From Roseomonas mucosa (GTDB lineage: Bacteria > Pseudomonadota > Alphaproteobacteria > Acetobacterales > Acetobacteraceae): 64,000 nucleotides of DNA. The stretch is from positions 310,001 through 374,000 of the forward strand of contig CAMDWG010000001.1 in assembly GCA_945878375.1 (NCBI GenBank), written 5' to 3'. A model generated the notes under the pieces. That model worked only from the letters and a program-made list of their open reading frames with translations. It searched no databases and was not told the DNA's origin. Made by a program: the position numbers and the translations under genes. Shown piece after piece: positions 63,269 to 64,000 of the stretch; positions within the stretch are counted from its first letter, which is position 1; each line of letters starts with the position of its first letter.

Positions 63269-64000
63269 TCAACGCGGCGCTTCGGCCTCCCGTTCCTCGG
63301 TGATCGCGGGAAGCGAGGCGGGGCCATCGCCGGGCGGCCGGGCGAGGTCCAGGAGTAGCAGCGGGGCGGGCAGCAGCAAGGGCAGGACAAGACCAGAAGG
63401 CGGTTCCGGGGAAGGACCGCCAGGTGGCAAGCCGCCGCCGCCTTGATCCCCAACGCCAGCCCCGCCGCCCGCACCACCGCCACCGGTATCGCCGCCAGTG
63501 CCACCACCTCCGCCAGCACCGCCGCCGGGGCCAGCCCCGGTGCCGCCCCCGGTTCCGCCCCCTGTGCCGCCCCCTGTGCCGCCCCCTGTGCCGCCCCCTG
63601 CGCCGCCCCCTGCGCCGCCCCCTGCGCCCCCCCCGGGGCCCCTATCGTTGGGGGGCGGGGCACCGCAATTGGCGAGGCCCATCGGGCAATTGTTGAAGCG
63701 ATAGCTCGCCGGCGTGCCGGCGACGCTGGCCAGGGTCGCGGCCGGTTCGCCCCCCACGCCACCCAGCGCGCCGACCAGCGCGGCGCTGCCACCTTCCCCC
63801 AGCAGGCCAAGCCGCCCGGCCTCCAGCGCGCCCAGCACGGGGCTGGCATCCACCAGCAGGAAGACCGGCGCCGCCGCCGCCGCGATGTCGAAGACGACAC
63901 CGCCGCCCGCGGCATTCCGGGGTGGGCCAAATTGCACAAGCTGCGTCGGCTGCGCCGCCGCGATCCGGCCGGGCTCATCGGGCTCGACGAAATCCGGGAT
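63269..64000 (-). CDS. C-terminal part of a Gly-rich, probably secreted protein (5' end off window)
   Basis: The frame is open from the right edge to its stop at 63269 and carries 243 residues, so only the C-terminal part is present. Small and hydrophobic residues with VFDIAAAAAPVFLLVDASPVLGALEAG and GTPASYRFNNCPMGLANC suggest a large beta-helical surface protein of the two-partner-secretion kind (inference). A run of Gly-Gly-Gly-Thr/Ala repeats and a C-terminal hydrophobic LVLPLLLPAPLLLLDL segment follow. The native start is not visible. Confidence 0.6.
   Translation of the reverse strand: MPDFVEPDEPGRIAAAQPTQLVQFGPPRNAAGGGVVFDIAAAAAPVFLLVDASPVLGALEAGRLGLLGEGGSAALVGALGGVGGEPAATLASVAGTPASYRFNNCPMGLANCGAPPPNDRGPGGGAGGGAGGGAGGGTGGGTGGGTGGGTGGGTGAGPGGGAGGGGGTGGDTGGGGAGGGAGVGDQGGGGLPPGGPSPEPPSGLVLPLLLPAPLLLLDLARPPGDGPASLPAITEEREAEAPR
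63555..63626. repeat. Six-copy 12-bp tandem repeat coding Gly-rich stretch
   Basis: CCGCCCCCTGTG occurs three times in direct succession, then CCGCCCCCTGCG three times, with identical 12-base units. On the coding strand these give Gly-Gly-Gly-Thr and Gly-Gly-Gly-Ala blocks. The array is prone to slipped-strand change. Confidence 0.88.

Overview
The window is high-GC (about 70% by eye), densely packed bacterial DNA. Gene content and order point to an alphaproteobacterium, most likely a Roseomonas-like member of the Acetobacteraceae. Supporting signs are the addA/addB double-strand-break helicase-nuclease, tsaE-amgK-murU-addB-addA-trxA synteny, DUF484-xerC, a ScfR-type regulator next to isocitrate lyase, TIGR02302/DUF4175 and DUF3035 proteins, and many ATGA/GTGA start-stop overlaps. 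Almost every real gene is matched by long open frames on the opposite strand, as expected at this GC. I treated those as shadows. I saw no tRNA, rRNA, CRISPR array, prophage or complete insertion sequence.

Layout. 0-8 kb: small membrane protein, M48 protease with a DUF898 partner, priA divergent from a fructose-6-phosphate aldolase/transaldolase - DUF484 - xerC run, then a crotonase. 8-15 kb: composite palindromic repeat, PaaI-type thioesterase, motA-motB, a ScfR regulator divergent from isocitrate lyase (glyoxylate shunt), a tiny His-rich protein with a duplicated motif, and a threonine/serine dehydratase broken by an in-frame TAA. 15-25 kb: FAD amine/amino-acid oxidoreductase divergent from a complete carbohydrate-type ABC importer (binding protein, two permeases, ATPase). 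An LDH2-family dehydrogenase, a small membrane protein, a GMC oxidoreductase and an SDR follow and look like an uptake-and-oxidation module. 25-34 kb: FkbM methyltransferase of atypical composition, M29 aminopeptidase, TlpA thioredoxin, argH - small lipoprotein (LptM-like) - lysA - DUF4175. 34-41 kb: hslO, an AT-rich island, and the leftward series recX-azlC-azlD, ileS, lspA, DUF3035. 41-49 kb: argD-argF, a pair of M16 peptidase genes (one catalytic, one without the metal site), pgi-rppH, convergent with trxA. 49-58 kb: leftward tsaE-amgK-murU, addB-addA, trxA. 58-64 kb: ferredoxin-NADP reductase, then leftward genes for an Ala-rich membrane protein, a lipoprotein and a peptidoglycan-binding transglycosylase-like protein. 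Beyond these are a small repeat-containing protein and the C-terminal part of a Gly-rich, probably secreted protein running off the right edge.

Regions of most interest are the nonsense-interrupted dehydratase, the duplicated HDDGLVH(A/H)HGWA peptide after isocitrate lyase, an SDR without its catalytic Tyr, and a crotonase without its two usual Glu residues. Also notable are a dispersed 125-130 bp repeat with long terminal inverted repeats and the envelope-related cluster at the right end, which has a LexA-like GTTC-N7-GTTC site in front. None of these is proven to be a new system. They are the places where the sequence departs from routine housekeeping content.
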